64,000 bases of DNA from contig NC_081406.1 in assembly GCF_030272615.1 (NCBI RefSeq), forward strand, positions 213,750,997-213,814,996, in the 5' to 3' direction. The notes below the pieces were generated by a model. That model saw nothing but the letters and a program-made list of their open reading frames with translations, ran no database searches and had not been told where the DNA came from. The stretch comes from Cryptomeria japonica (taxonomy: Eukaryota; Streptophyta; Pinopsida; Cupressales; Cupressaceae). Each line of letters begins with the position of its first letter. Positions within the stretch are counted from its first letter, which is position 1. Made by a program: the position numbers and the translations under genes. Positions 24,201 through 37,195 of the stretch are shown piece after piece.

Positions 24201-25640
24201 AAGACCAAGATAATCTTTTAGAGAAAGGCCTCAATCCCCAAACTCTTCATCATTTTAGCTACCCTTTTCCCTATTATGAAACATGTCTCAAAATCAGATT
24301 AGGTTACTTTGGAAACAACATCCCAAAAATGGATAGATGCACTGTCCCACAAGGCCAATTAGGCCACTTTTCCAAAGCAACTACCCTCTAAACACTCTTC
24401 CAAACCAAAATTCTTCCTTCAATAGCCTAGGCAGGATTCAAATAGACAAATTCCACAATTTTTATCAATGGGAACCCTCACAAATTCACCCAACACACCA
24501 ACCTCACTTTTAGGCCTTCTAGGTTTGCTTACAATGAGGGTTTATTGGAAGTCTTATCTCCAAATCTCAAACCACTTTGCCAATACCTCAAACATGTCAA
24601 AATATGTCTCATGCTTCACAAACTTTCACCCACTCAGTAACAATGTTCTTTCATCCAAACCCTACATGAAAGCATCAACTTTCACCAAAACAAGACATAG
24701 AATGCACCTAGAGCATCACCACGTTATTGGCAAATGGGCTCCCCTACTCCTGACAACCCCTCAAACACAAAGTTTACAATTGTGTGAGCCATTCCACTGA
24801 GTTACAGCATGGTACAATGGGTGGAAGGGCTTAAAAGTCCATGTTTCACTCTCAAACCCTTGAACCTAGGTTTACAAAGGCAGATTTCAGAAAAATTGCT
24901 ATAACTTGCACTAAACCAAAATTCATGAGGAATAAACACTGCAAAGGGACTGTTAATGTAAAAATCTGGAAATTGCAGTCATTAAAATGATCATAACTAC
25001 TTCAAATTTGAATGAATTTTAATGCCACAACAGCCAAAATGAAGGTAGTTCACTGCTCTAGCACATCCAATTGGTTTCAAATCAAAACATGATGAATTTC
25101 ATACTAAAAAATGAAGAGAAACAGACTACTACACCCAAAAATGCATAAAAACTTCAACTTTCATTAGCAAAATTTCCAAAATTCCACCATCCAACCTTGG
25201 ATGGCATGCCATTGGTTTATATATATACCTAACCAAGTGGGTTACATCCTCAAACTGCCATAACCTAACTTTCAACCACATTCCAAAAAGTTGCTTTCAA
25301 AAGTTGCAAAAATTGTCATAAAAACAATGACAACTTTTTGCAACTTTTACATTTTAAACCATATGGACCCCAAACTTTCCAAATTGGGTCTCAATACATC
25401 AAAATGGCCTCAAATGGCCTTATTTGCATAAAAGAACACAAAACAAACATAAAATTCAAATTTTGACCTTTTGGACCACAACTAGGTAACTAGGGTGCTC
25501 CTGCACCACGGTATGGGTGCTCTTCACAATAGAATAGAATCAGCCAAATTTCTATTATGTCACGAGTCATATGTTGTAGATCTTGACACATTGCATTACA
25601 CCAGTCAGTTTTTATATTTTGGTACTTCCTAAAGACACTT
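24201..25640. other. Non-coding, unassigned
   Basis: AT-rich sequence with no domain, repeat array or LTR boundary that I can support. The plus-strand frame at 24468-24800 has no protein character. It probably contains decayed retroelement sequence. Confidence 0.3.
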
Positions 25641-27597
25641 ACCTACTGGTAGATGCATTTGAATGCAAGGACTTGCTTTCATCTTCTACATTTGAGATGA
25701 ACAACTTTTCTTCTTTTCTTTACGTTCCTTGATTTGTATGCAAAATCACGACCATAATTGCCATTTACACTTGAAATTCAGTTAGCACTGAATGCTAATT
25801 AAAGGAAAGTAACACATTATAGCTTACCTTTCTTATGTTTGTAAGGAGCTTCATATGTTGCTCGGGCATCACACATTTAACAGCCTCTAGACCATATTCT
25901 CGTACCAGCATTTCAAACAGCAACCTGATCTGTGATAAAATCAGCAAAAACAAAAAAATTTGCTGGCTATAAGATCCGATAACAGCAACAGATTAAACAT
26001 AACATCAAAAACACAAGTTAATAAAGAAAACCTTTGCTTTGAATGGAATTTTTGAGTCATCTGACTTAAGCAATACACCCTCTACAATACATTTTAGAAT
26101 TTATATGCTTTTCCAGCTCCACTCCAATAAGTGGCTATAACCACTTTCATTAGTCCCGAAGTTGCCTGAAAAGCATTTCCAAAATATCCATAAGAATGCT
26201 TAGAAATACATGTGCAGCAAATGGATGAATAGATGGCTGGCGTCTTAGACTTCATACCGTATGTGGGCTCAGACAAGTATAACTTACTTTGATAACTTCC
26301 ATGTTATTACTTTGCAAAAGCATATGCACAGATAGAAGTAAGTTGGGCACTGTCAAGCAGAGATCAGATAACTCAGTAGATCAGCCATAATAGTCAAGTT
26401 ACTGCTACACTCATCATATGTGGTGTCAGCGAGACACCCAAGAACCTGCAATATAAGATTTATTTTTTATTGTAACTTAAAGGCGTCTATCTAGTAAAGC
26501 GGGCTTAAAAGTAAGTGCTGTCACAGAAGGTACTCATATACAAACACCTCCATCTTTAATAAAACTTTCAATATACAGATTACCAAAATTGATTAGATTC
26601 ATGTAAGGGCTGAATAGACATTCAAAACCAGCAACCAAATAATGCACATAAATGATTGCATCAGAAATCTCATGATAATGTTTAACGATGTTGATGCAAT
26701 GAATAAGATAATTGAAAGCAAGCTCTTAGAAATCCTTAAATCAAAACAATCTTAGCATAAAGTTTCAATTAGCTCCAAACATTAAGTTTTCTGTTTTGTC
26801 CAATCCCAAACAACTTATAAACGAAAAAAGACCTGACATTAACAGTTATTAATCACAAGCATGCTACACAAGGATGGACCTTGGAGGCCATCAATTCTCT
26901 TTCAGACATCTGAAAAGTATGGCATCATCAGGGCAGAAGTAGAATCACATAAAAGATAAAATAATCCTTACAATAGGAAGAAATTTGCAAGTCCAATGAT
27001 ATACTTTCAAATATGTGACTAGAAATAAAGCAGAATTTATCTTCAAAAGTTTTTAAACAAGTCATTTGTCAAAAAAGGAAGGCACGAACCAAACAGAGAT
27101 TCACAACACATAAAAGCCATTATATTCATTACCATGTTAAAAAACTGACGCAGCTTCTCCTTTGAACCTCCATTTTCTGAGTCCTCCAGACAGTGACCAA
27201 TTTTGACAAGCAGCTCATAAGCACGAGTCCTTGTCTTTTTATTAGATTGGACAAATTATCATAACACAACATTAAATTATGGATATAAGTTCCATTAGTA
27301 CACGCGCAAAAAAAAACGAATATAAATATAGAACCTAAAAAGGTAGGAAGACGTAATAAATTTTTGGGTTTCACTTAACAATTTACATACCCTTTTCACA
27401 CTTTTTCCAGGTAAAATAAATGATAGCATTCAAAATAGGGAATGCAACAGTAATTTTCTCATTCATGCAATTTAAAACATAGTCATGGCACAGACTGGAA
27501 CTTTACTAAACTTATCAACTTTACTTGCCTGTCAAGTAAACTCAGAACTGTAGGGGAAGCTAGAATACAGCGGGAAATTATTTGGGAGAATCACCAA

Positions 27598-27680
27598 ATG
27601 TCATGAGAGTGGAGCTGTTTCCCAATTGAAGGTGGAGCTGTTTCCCTCATGAGAGTGGAGCTGTTTCCCAATTGAAGGTC
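27598..27680. repeat. Short tandem duplication in the RRP12 intron
   Basis: GAGTGGAGCTGTTTCCC recurs at about 28-33 bp steps, with CAATTGAAGG between the copies. Non-coding. Confidence 0.7.
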
Positions 27681-27949
27681 CTGAGGTACAAATCAGGGCT
27701 CAGGAAATCCAACTCACAAAGACAAACAAATCAAATATTGACTGATAATGCTGTCTGCTCACAAATGATGAAAAAATTTGGGCACATTAATAGAAATCAG
27801 TTTGTCTAAGAAGAAAATAAGTAGAGTTACTTTTCAGGAAAATACCATCTCATTCAGCATGGGCACGTTGCAATTTTTTTAGAGAATTTTACTTTGATAA
27901 TGCAAGCTAAACTTGAATAGTTATGGGAGGATGTGAATACTTGCTCACT

Positions 27950-28140
27950 GAAGCATAGGCCTTTGCGCTCTTTCTTGGCCTACATAATAAGAGATTTTAA
28001 TTGTGATTCTAATGCTCAACTGACATAAATATTTGTACTCCTAGTAACATCTAATAATTAGTTGGGTGTGCGTGCACGCACTCCTTGGCCGGCATAAGAA
28101 GAGATTTTCCTTGGAATTCTTAAGCTCAGCTGACCTAAAT
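27950..28140. repeat. Two-copy duplication of about 110 bp
   Basis: CTTGGCC..CATAA(T/G)AAGAGATTTT followed by a block ending CTCA(A/G)CTGAC(A/C)TAAAT occurs twice. Intronic, between RRP12 exon-like blocks. No function is apparent. Confidence 0.5.
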
Positions 28141-29509
28141 CACTTGCTTATATATATAAGATTACTCTTTAGTTTGTTATACATTAAAGGTACTTGTATT
28201 TAGGTATGGTGTAGGCTACAATGCCTCAAATAGATTTTCTGATGACCAAATATTAACTCCTAATTTCACATTCTCTATACCTACGTTCCAAAAGCTGAAT
28301 TGAACTTTCCAATGGCTATGGGCAACAGAGATTGTGTGTAGGTTTGGAACAGAATCAGCACCTAGATGCAGGACTGCATAAATGGAAGGCTAGGCCTTCT
28401 CATCAGTCAGTTCCTCAAACATGGCTTGTATATGAGATCTCCTAGCTAATTATTGGAATTGACATCATTTTGTTATGTATTCTTGTGACTGAAGATTAAA
28501 AAGTGTATCATGCTGAAAGATTTAGATGGGCATGGTTCTAGTACTTTGCATATGACCTTTGATGTTAAAAAAAGTCTAACTGACTTGGCACAGACTACTT
28601 TTCTAAATCCAACCCTTCGATTGAAAGTATTCAAGTCCTTGCAGAACAATATAGAATTTAAAAGACAGAGGATGTCACCAAAAAAAGGAAAAGTTGTACA
28701 TTAATAAATGATAAATCATAGGTCATAGCCGCCACCAAATTTAAAATGAGGCACAATAGACTTTTCAGCTTCTCTCATTTTGACATTTCTAATAGTAAAG
28801 CAATGTCAAACATATGTTGAAATTAGCAATAAAAATAGAAAGTGTCATCAATAAATTTAACTAAAGAGAGACAAATATGGTAAGATATGAAAATAAATAA
28901 GACTAAACACTAAAATAGAGAAATCAATTTAGACTGACATCTATATTGGATTAAATGAAACTTTTCAATTTTTAAAATGCCTACCATGTTGGATGAAATA
29001 ATCTAACCTATGTTTTATGATATAGTCCTATATCAAATGGATAAATAAGCAAATTCAGGACCCAAGAGGTTTAATGAGAAAAAATTTACATCTGAGCATA
29101 ACACATGCCAACCCAATTTGACTTAAAGGCAGGTTACTTACCTCCTTCACTGCAAGAAGTATTTCAACAAGGAGATGCGCAACACCTTCATTTTTCTTCT
29201 CTTCATCAGTCTGTGCTCCAGGTCCCACACAATAAACATGGATAACGTAAGATCTATAGTGTTTGTTGTAAACAACATCATAAACCAGAACAGACGCTGA
29301 CAAATTATGAATGCAAAAAAAATAACAAGCAAAGAACATAACCAATACAAGAAGGTTCAGCAACCACCAACCATTGAAATATGAATGATTTAGTAGTACA
29401 AACAATCAAACCGATGCCATCTGGCAGAAAAGTGGCAGGATGCCATTGTCGTGATCAAAAGATCAAATATCTCAACAAAGTTATTTGTAAGAAAATCCTT
29501 GTGTTCCTG

Positions 29510-31160
29510 CAGAATGTGTTTGCCATGGAGCACAGCCAACTATTTTAGGGGCAGCCTTAGAATTTTACCTAAACCCTCTTTGATGTTTCAAATTTTAATA
29601 TTAAAATAAAATTAATCAAAGTAAATCTTGAAATGAAAACTTTTAATGCCCTGACCTTAAGCCCTAACTATAAATTTTCAGTCTACATGCCTTGTATTTG
29701 TTTGCCTCTTTTAAGTGTAAAAATTATACAACAAAAACAGTCTGGACAAAACAAAATTCAAAACCATTTTCAAAATCTTTGGTGCTTTGTATTCCCTCCC
29801 TTTAGCGTAAAAATAAGCCATGTTTTTAAAAATTCAAAACCACATTTTCAAAAACTCGGGGAAATAGCACCAAAAATGGGGTGTGTTGCATTAACTTGGG
29901 GTTAATCGCAAGATTTTTTATTTTAATGCTACCATGCAACAAGCATCAACTCCAAAATGAAACGAAAAAGATGTGCCCGTAGACAATAGCCATAGCTTTT
30001 CTCACAGCCACTACACACAATAAAGCGATTAAAATTGAAGGTCCCATTGAAAATGTGAAACACAATATTTATTGTTAATGCAATTAGTTTGTTCAATATG
30101 GCAATAAGCCCACTTCCTATTCAGACTAGTTCCTGAAATTGAGTTATTAGTCTCGTGAAACTACTAATTTTGTTGTTAGGAATTATTTTAGAGAGGTCTC
30201 ATTGATGTGCTGTTATGAAGACCAATAATTATCCACTATTTCCAATGGTTTCCTGTAAGAAATTTTCTTAAGAAAAATCTCTTCAATATTAATAATTAAA
30301 GTCGTAATATAGTCTTTTATGCCTTAGTTAATTTACCCATACATAAAAGGGTATAAAGGACTGAAAGCAAAAGTAACTTTCAATTGTTTGTCCCTTATAT
30401 AGAAGGCAAAAGAATTGAAAGGAAAAAATAACTTTTAATTGTTTGTCCCAATCTTTACATAATAGGAATTCATAGAAGTCAGTTGTCAACAGTATTTGCA
30501 GGACTGTAAAGACAAACCATTATTATAGCACTCTAAAGGATTGGGTTTGACCACAAATTTCTTTGCCCAGACCTATGGTATATGGCATGGTATCAACAAT
30601 CAAGCACACTGGGGATCCAGAGAAAACCAGATTGTTTATTGAAATAGTGTAATGGACAAAAAAATGCCTGCCACTCTTTTAAATTTGACGATAAGGTGCT
30701 AAAGAGATGGCAGTTCAACTTTTCATGGTGTCAATCCAAACCCCTTGTGTACTTTGAAGACATTAGCCTCAAAGTTTGACCAATAGAGTATAATGCAGCA
30801 GCCAGTTTCTAACCTAAACATGCTTCTACAATTCAAACCCAATTGTTATGGAGCAAAGTAATTGACCTGAATCCTCAGAGTGGACCAGGAGTTATGAGAA
30901 GCTCTCATAAGCATTGGTGATGATGAAAGGTAAAAGGCATGGTTACTAACGTCCTTTGGGTTGCCATGCAGTATGATCCCTTTATAATCATTCACCTCCT
31001 TAATCCAAAGGGATGGTTGACATCTTTTTCGAGTCTCCTTGCTTTAGGGAAGTTCCTCAATCAAGGTTTTGGCATGATAACAATAACCTGCCAAATCATT
31101 CACACAAAGGGAGAGAGATGGTATCCTCATAAAACAAGTGCTGCAATGGAAATTATCTAT
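29510..31160. other. Non-coding, unassigned (presumed RRP12 intron or old repeats)
   Basis: No further RRP12 exon could be recognised on the minus strand, and no LTR boundary or domain is visible. Confidence 0.3.
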
Positions 31161-31169
31161 GTTACCTTG

Positions 31170-32140
31170 AGTTTTCCGGGACAAGGACAGCAGGGGACGG
31201 GGAGCAGGTTTCTAGGACGGCAATTCTTTTTGCCAATTTTGGGGTTAGCTAGAGGATGGCAAAGGGGATGGCTTTATAGTTTATTAAATATAGGGAAAAT
31301 TTTAAATGTTCATATGAAAACATGGATAAAGCATGCATATATACATTATATTCATTTGAAAACATGAATATAGAATGCATATAAAAACACTATAGAACCT
31401 TAAGTTTTAACATACAACATTTGTGTTCAAAATTCATTGTCAATATACATGTGATATTAAAAAAAAAATAACATACAAAATGCCCAAAGGCTACACTGCT
31501 GCCATATAGTTTCATTTTCAATTACGATACAAAAATACAAAAAACAAAGTACACTGCTGCCCCTAATCTGCATCTGCTAACACTGCAGCAAAATCAGAGT
31601 CCTCCTTTGTGTCTCTACCACAGTCATTGTCCATGTCCACTTCATCCAACGTTATCCCAACCAATCCCTTGGTGTCTCCTCCTCATCAACTTGGACCACG
31701 TCTTCAAGATCAACATCTGACGGCTGCTCCTCTTTCAATGGCTGCTTGCTTCAAACCATCTTGCTGCTCCACTTTTTTCCTCTCATACAAATGATCAAAT
31801 GAGTCAAAATCTTTTGCCTAATGACTTTTAGGGCGACTTGAGAGGTAGGGGCCCACAAAACAATTAAAACATGTTTTCTTTGCAGCTTGAAAGTGTATGT
31901 TTTTAAGCCTCTCTGATGTCGGGGACATCTGGCTGTCCTCAAGATGGCTGGGGGACATCCCCGGCCGTCCTCGAGACGGCCAAGCGCCCCCGGCATCAAT
32001 GGATGACATTTCCAAAAAAGGGGACGACATTTCCGATTTCAAGTAAAAGGGGGAGCATCAGAGGGCTGTCCCCACATCCCCGAAATGCCCCCAGTACGGG
32101 GATGGAGTTTTCAAGACCGGGGATGCACCCTTAGGTTTCA
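31170..32140 (-). mobile_element. Transposon-like remnant with GGGGAC-rich ends
   Basis: Bases 31180-31300 are the minus-strand form of the CCCCGTCCC-rich sequence also seen at 61720-61840 and 63080-63170. Bases 31915-32130 hold GGGGACATC and GTCCTCGAGACG words also seen near 60905-60970. Between them a minus-strand coding-like remnant ends in an acidic stretch. It may be a decayed hAT-type element; ends and target duplication were not established. Confidence 0.35.
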
Positions 32141-32891
32141 TAAGAAATTATTAAAGGTGCTGCTCCAAGACTGCATACATGCCAAACCGATTTCATGGCA
32201 AGATAACAAACTTTCAAGTGGATTTATAGCATAAATTCCATGCTTGGTGGAGGCAGCACAAGAACCTGGAAGATATCTGCATTTCTACAATACATGTAAT
32301 TCCCTACAATCGGCACTGGTCTTCCACAACATCCTTTGCATTTTGATGGTCCTAAGGTAAAGCTCTTTTGGCCCAATATTTTGGTATGTTTTTTTCATTT
32401 TTGCAAGTGTAGGAATAAGTTGTTCTAAAACTTAAAGGGGTCTTGCTTTGAACACTACATCGACATCCCCATGCACTAAAAATGGCCTTAACCAAAAACC
32501 GTGATGGAAACTAACGGGGCTGTTATGACTGTGAAATCTACCACTCTTGTCATTAATGTAATTGAAAATGGAGATAAAAGGCCCAAAAAATTAAGACAAA
32601 AACCCAAAAAGTCTTATTACAAAATATTGAAAAATTTAGATGGGAAAGCTAAAGGACCTAAAAGAGTTCATCCATCGGATGTACTCAAAGTGTAAGCTTA
32701 CCCAAAACTTAAAGGATTTTGTTGGCTTCTAAGAGATTGAAGAAGGATTGCCACAGCTCTTCAGGTGCATTATGGATATCATGGAGCAAGTAGACGCAAA
32801 AAAGACCATTTCAACTTCTACAAGAATACCTAATAATCCACTAATGGGCCTGTTGAAAACTTATGAGAATCCTGGACAAGCAGAATGGGCA
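32141..32891. other. Non-coding, unassigned
   Basis: A basic plus-strand frame at 32501-32695 has no recognisable domain. Nothing else is supported. Confidence 0.3.
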
Positions 32892-33036
32892 TGTAATGTC
32901 CCCACTTAGGAAGATTCTTCCTTTTGCCCTTAAATCGTAAGTTTAAGGCAACCCGCTAGTAAAATTTATTGTCAACCTGCAATAGTGTTAGTCACCATAG
33001 GAAATGTAATTCATAAGACCAATTTATTCTACTAGG
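32892..33036 (+). mobile_element. Old LTR beginning TGTAATGTCCCC, first piece
   Basis: TGTAATGTCCCCACTTAGG resembles the LTR termini at 55867 and 58688. It is interrupted at CTAGG (33032-33036) by the minus-strand solo LTR. Later pieces lie at 36023-36289, 42558-42608 and 53227 onward. Confidence 0.5.
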
Positions 33037-33824
33037 TATTGAGCGGTGTTTTGTGACCACACCAACACAGAATAAAGTTTTCCAACGGTCACTTTATCCT
33101 CTCTTGATCAAAGTCCAATGTATGCTAAGATAGCGACAAGTTCATACAATTGACTCCAAGGTTCCAATTATGCAATGGATGTGAACTCAGTTGGCTTGAT
33201 GTGAAATGCTGGTAATCCAAGGGGACTTACACACACTTAAAGAAGATTTAGGCAAATTTGTAACTTAAAAGGATATTCCAAGAATGATTTGGCAATGAAA
33301 TAACTCTATTTTGGGGACTTTTCAATTAGAAAATGCATAAAATAAAATGGGAAGGGTTTAGAAAGGCTATTCTAATCTAAGAACTCAATGGATAGCAATG
33401 CTTCGGATGAGATCAACCACACTTCACTTCGCCACTAGAAGACAACTACATGAAGCGGATGCAATCTTTAGAGGTTGTGTTTGAAAGATTTTAAACCATT
33501 GATGAACACCATCAAAGAACAATGTCCATCCCACAATTTAGGTTAAGCACACACATAAAATAGCTCAATCCAACCTTGCATTGTTGATAAAAATCATCTA
33601 TCAACAAAAGGTATGAGCAAGCTATCTTCACCTTAAAACACTGCAATCAACCTTGTTCATCTAAATGCTTAAAATAAATCTAATTGAGGAAAGTGAAACC
33701 ATGCAAGCTACAAAATAGAGAAGTGTATACCATCAGAGAACAATATATCATTGTTTATTACTTCAATAGCTTATCGCAACAATTTCATACAATCTCCCCC
33801 CTTACAAGTGAAGGGGTGACCCCC

Positions 33825-33913
33825 TTTTATAGGCCTCCAAGAGAAAAATGGACGGTCTAGATCACAAACCAATCAACGGCCAAGATTAAACATGCAAACC
33901 CTAATTAGGGTTT
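33825..33913 (-). promoter_or_regulatory. LTR promoter: TATA box and perfect telo-box palindrome
   Basis: TATAAAAG on the minus strand at about 33824-33831 and a perfect AAACCCTAATTAGGGTTT at 33896-33913, 64 bp upstream. Confidence 0.7.
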
Positions 33914-34739
33914 GACCAAAAGATTCAAAGTATGACACCGCATAGTGGGAATAAAAATTAATGATGCATCACGCCCAATATCAATTAATTACCCTTTGCT
34001 CAAAATGGCACCCAAAATACATTGATTACCCACTACATTCAAAAAGTCACCCATTATGTAATTAATACACCATCATCTCCAAAACCGGCCACTGTGCATT
34101 AAATGCACCACTTCATCCGAATTCGTCCAACCTACAATAAATGCTCCACCATCTCATTATGACGGCCACCATGCACTAAATTAACTGCCACTTGGTCAAA
34201 GATTCCCAGCAATGAATGCGTCGTCACTATGCCATCATGACGTTAAAAGATTCTCATCCAAAAATGGACAACCATCATCTCATTCATTAATGGCGAACGC
34301 AACGAATATAGTAATGACGGCTTCCAATTCTCCTACGGACACACTTGGCACGTTCTCCATTTTGAATTCCAACAAGGAAATATCCTCTTCACACTTGGAG
34401 ATTTTCCTGCCTTGGAAGAATTTTAACAATTTTTTCCACTTCAAAAGGAATCCTGTACATCTAGAATTCTAGGAGAGAAAATCATTCTAGAGAGAATTTT
34501 GTCTTGAAGGAATTTTCTTGTGTTCTCGTGCATACCTTGTCCTGGAGAAAGATTTTCTGTCAATAGACCATTTTTTCCATGTTTGAAAAATTTTGTCTTG
34601 TCCGGAGTTCTGGAGAGAAAATCTTCATACTTCCAATTTTCTATTTTTTCAAAGAATTCTATCTTGAAGGAAGGAATTTCCAACACTTAGCCAATTTTTA
34701 ATTGTTTCCAAGAATTCTGGAAATTTTTACACTTGGGTG

Positions 34740-35200
34740 CAATTCAACTATGGTGAAGGAATTTCGTCCTGGGAGGAAAATTCTCCTTGACTAGATTCTG
34801 GCGCTCTTCATCTTTCTTGAGCACATTTTTTATGAGGTGAAGGAATTTTATGAAAGCTGGAAATTCCTCCTTCATTAGATTATGGCGCTCTCCACCTATC
34901 CTAGAGCACATTTCTGGTGTAGTTGAGGAATTTCCTTCAAGAGGAAAATTCCTCCTCACAATGGTTTTGGCGCCCAACTCTGTCCTTGAGCACATATTGG
35001 GAGGAGTGGAGGAATTTTGGAAAATGTTAATTTTCCTCCTTAAATGCATTTTGGCACCCTCTTCTTTGGTTGGGCGGATTATGGCAAGGATGAAGGAAAT
35101 TTGTGAATCCTCCTTGACTATGATTTGGCACCCATTCCTCATTTGAAGTGCATTTTGATTAGGGTGAAGGAATTTTGACAAGTTTAGAACTTTCTCCCTT
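34740..35200. repeat. Hairpin array C: six units of about 80-96 bp
   Basis: Each unit has a GAAGGAATTT or GAGGAATTTCC arm, a 10-25 base loop and a GGAAAATTCCTCC-like arm, followed by a TTTTGGCGCCC / CTTGAGCACAT linker. Units start near 34752, 34838, 34924, 35009, 35090 and 35165. The best-paired one is GAGGAATTTCCTTCAAGAGG then AAAATTCCTC near 34925-34955. Confidence 0.75.
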
Positions 35201-35429
35201 TGCCTTGGATTTTAAGCTCATCACCTAGATTTGGACGTCATTTTTTAATTGAGATGGATTTCTCTTGCCTTAGAAGAAATTTTCATGTTTTTCCCACTTT
35301 AGGAAAGAATTCCAGACTTGCCACTTTTCTGATTATCTACTTGCTTTTTCAACTTTCCAGATTTGGACTTGGATTTTCAGGAATACTCTACCATCAGTTT
35401 CCTAACCACTACCTGAGATGGACCTGCCA

Positions 35430-35700
35430 AAAATAGACTTACTAAAAATAGTAAGTAGTTCCAAACATCAAATTAGGGCAAACCGGGACAAGGTAACACT
35501 AAAAATAGAATTACTAAAAATAGAAACTGCTAAAAATATAAGTTTTTTTAAATGCAAAATTAGGCCAATCCGAGACATAGCGAAACTTAGTAAAAATAGA
35601 AAATACTAAGAATAGTTTGTTTAGCCGCAAAATTAGGGCCAATCCGGGACACAATGAAACTTACTAAAAATAGAAACTACTAAAAATAGTGGGTGCTCAG
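35430..35700. repeat. Tandem repeat of about 90-95 bp, three units
   Basis: CTACTAAAAATAGAAAC-type words plus CAAAATTAGG(G)CCAATCCG(G)GACA recur three times within the U3 of the solo LTR. Confidence 0.75.
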
Positions 35701-36022
35701 AATTCACTCAAGTTTCACTGGTAGCTTCCTTGAAAGATCTTGACTTCATTGCTAAATTCAAATTTTCCAAAACCCTAAGAAAATGACCTCAAATTTAAGT
35801 TTGTAGGGAAAAAACCCTAAAATAGACACAAGTTCCAAACTTAGTCAAGTTTGCTCAAAACAGTTGCAAACTTGATCAAATTTCATCAAAACACTTGCAA
35901 ACCAAGGAGACCGAAGGGATTGCTGCAAAAAGACCCAAAGGACCAAAACCAAAAGACCAAGAGGACCTGAAAAGTAGGGGATCCCCATTTGGAATGGGGT
36001 GATGTGAGATTAGGTCACAACA

Positions 36023-36289
36023 CTAGGGTCAAGATTTAATAACAAATAATTATATCTATTAACAATTGCATCAATGATCATTAGTGACAACATTAAATTA
36101 TATTGAACTTAATAAATAGACAACATACTTAAATATAGTAATCAACCATATTGAAGGGTGAATGAGAAAACAAGATGAAGTGCCCAAAACATCCCTCATT
36201 TTAGCCCAAGGGCGTGACTTTGCACCCCTTGGCCCCAAGTGGCAAGCACTTTGGGTATCCAACATGGGGTGGTCTACTTAGTGGGGAAG
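36023..36289 (+). mobile_element. Old TGTAATGTCCCC LTR, second piece
   Basis: Continues after the CTAGG duplication. The block GTGACTTTGCACCCCTTGGC and the following ATCCA(A/G)CATGGGGTGGTCT recur at 53309-53374, which ties the piece to sequence beyond the young Gypsy element or shows a second copy. Confidence 0.5.
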
Positions 36290-37195
36290 TGTTGGCATAT
36301 GTGCAGAGTTTGATGACATGATGGGATTGTATGTTGTCATTGATGTCAATATGCTGAAGTATGAACTAGTATATTGAAGTAAGCAAACTGGCAAGTGAAT
36401 CGGTATGATGGTATGAACTGGTATATGCAAAAAAGTGAACCGGTATGTTGGAGTGTGAACCGATATATGCAAAGTTTGTATCGGGGTTTCATTTGATATG
36501 ACTACCAATTGGTAGTCTCAGCTTCTGTGTGATTCGACCAACGACATCCTGTGATGAGTTAGCATTGAAATGAAGATTAGATCGTGTTGCCACGTGTTGT
36601 GACGTATTCACACATCGCCCCATTGCAAATGGGGACCCCTACTTTTTGCTTTCTAGGGTTTGTTTTCTAGGTCTTTTAGGGTTTTGTCTGTTAGCCTTTG
36701 CAGGATGAGTGTTGTCGAAGGGATCGTTGGATTTCAGGCTTTGCTTGAGCCCGGGTGAGTCCACAGGGCCCCGGAATTAGGGTTTCTTTGAGAGTCTTCC
36801 TTAGGGCCTTGTTTTGCTCTCATTGCTAATTGTGTCTTGCTTTGTGAGTGGATATCATTCTTGAAGGTCCGAGCTAGATCGAGTTGGTGAGTGATGAAGT
36901 CTGAAATGTCATCCTGATCTTCAAATGCCCTGAAATTTGGCTAAGTCTGGAATGTCCTGATCCTGAAATTTGGCTGTCTGGAATATCCTGATCCTGAAAT
37001 TTGACTGTCTAGAAAACTGAAGAATCCTCCAAAAACTAGATTTTGCAATATAACTCCTGGAGGTCCGAAACCACTCTCAAACATCCTGAAAGTATATATG
37101 GAATATAACTTAAAGTATAAGAAAGCTTCTTTCTTATACTTAAATGTTGTATTCCATAAAATGATCCTGACGGAGAGTCCAAAATGTCAAATTTC

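Larger units (their letters stand above)
25686..29506 (-). pseudogene. RRP12: RRP12 (ribosomal RNA processing 12) homolog, 3' part, decayed
   Basis: Seven exon-like blocks in order on the minus strand: 29506-29372, 29210-29142, 27234-27133 (perhaps from 27246), 26445-26288, 26165-26032, 25929-25828, 25733-25686. Their translations follow the C-terminal half of plant RRP12, an ARM-repeat factor for rRNA maturation and pre-ribosome export: CHFSARWHRFDCLYY, HLLVEILLAVKE, KTRTRAYELLVKIGH, SKEKLRQFFNM, IPFKAKIRLLFEML, VMPEQHMKLLTNIRK, IKERKEKKK. Most borders are clean AG/GT and phase 0. Decay: an in-frame TAA in the first block, block lengths of 158 and 134 that are each out of frame, AA instead of AG at two acceptors (before 27246 and 25733), and an early stop at 25688. 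Upstream exons were not found. Confidence 0.85.
33037..36022 (-). mobile_element. Solo LTR of a giant-LTR relative
   Basis: On the minus strand it starts TGTTGTGACC at 36022 and ends ..TCAATA at 33037 (TG/CA slightly decayed), flanked by CTAGG duplications (33032-33036, 36023-36027). The first 45 bases, with a GGGGATCCCC-type hairpin, and the final 80 bases match the other giant LTRs. The U3 interior differs: instead of the 43-bp hairpins it has another hairpin series (34740-35200) and a 95-bp repeat (35430-35700). It is a single LTR without internal region. Confidence 0.85.

Noticed and set aside
24468-24800. 110-codon ORF
   Set aside because: No domain, no codon-like pattern, and it sits in decayed non-coding sequence.
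28510-28704. Short basic ORF in the RRP12 region
   Set aside because: On the opposite strand to RRP12, no match to any RRP12 exon, likely chance within an intron.
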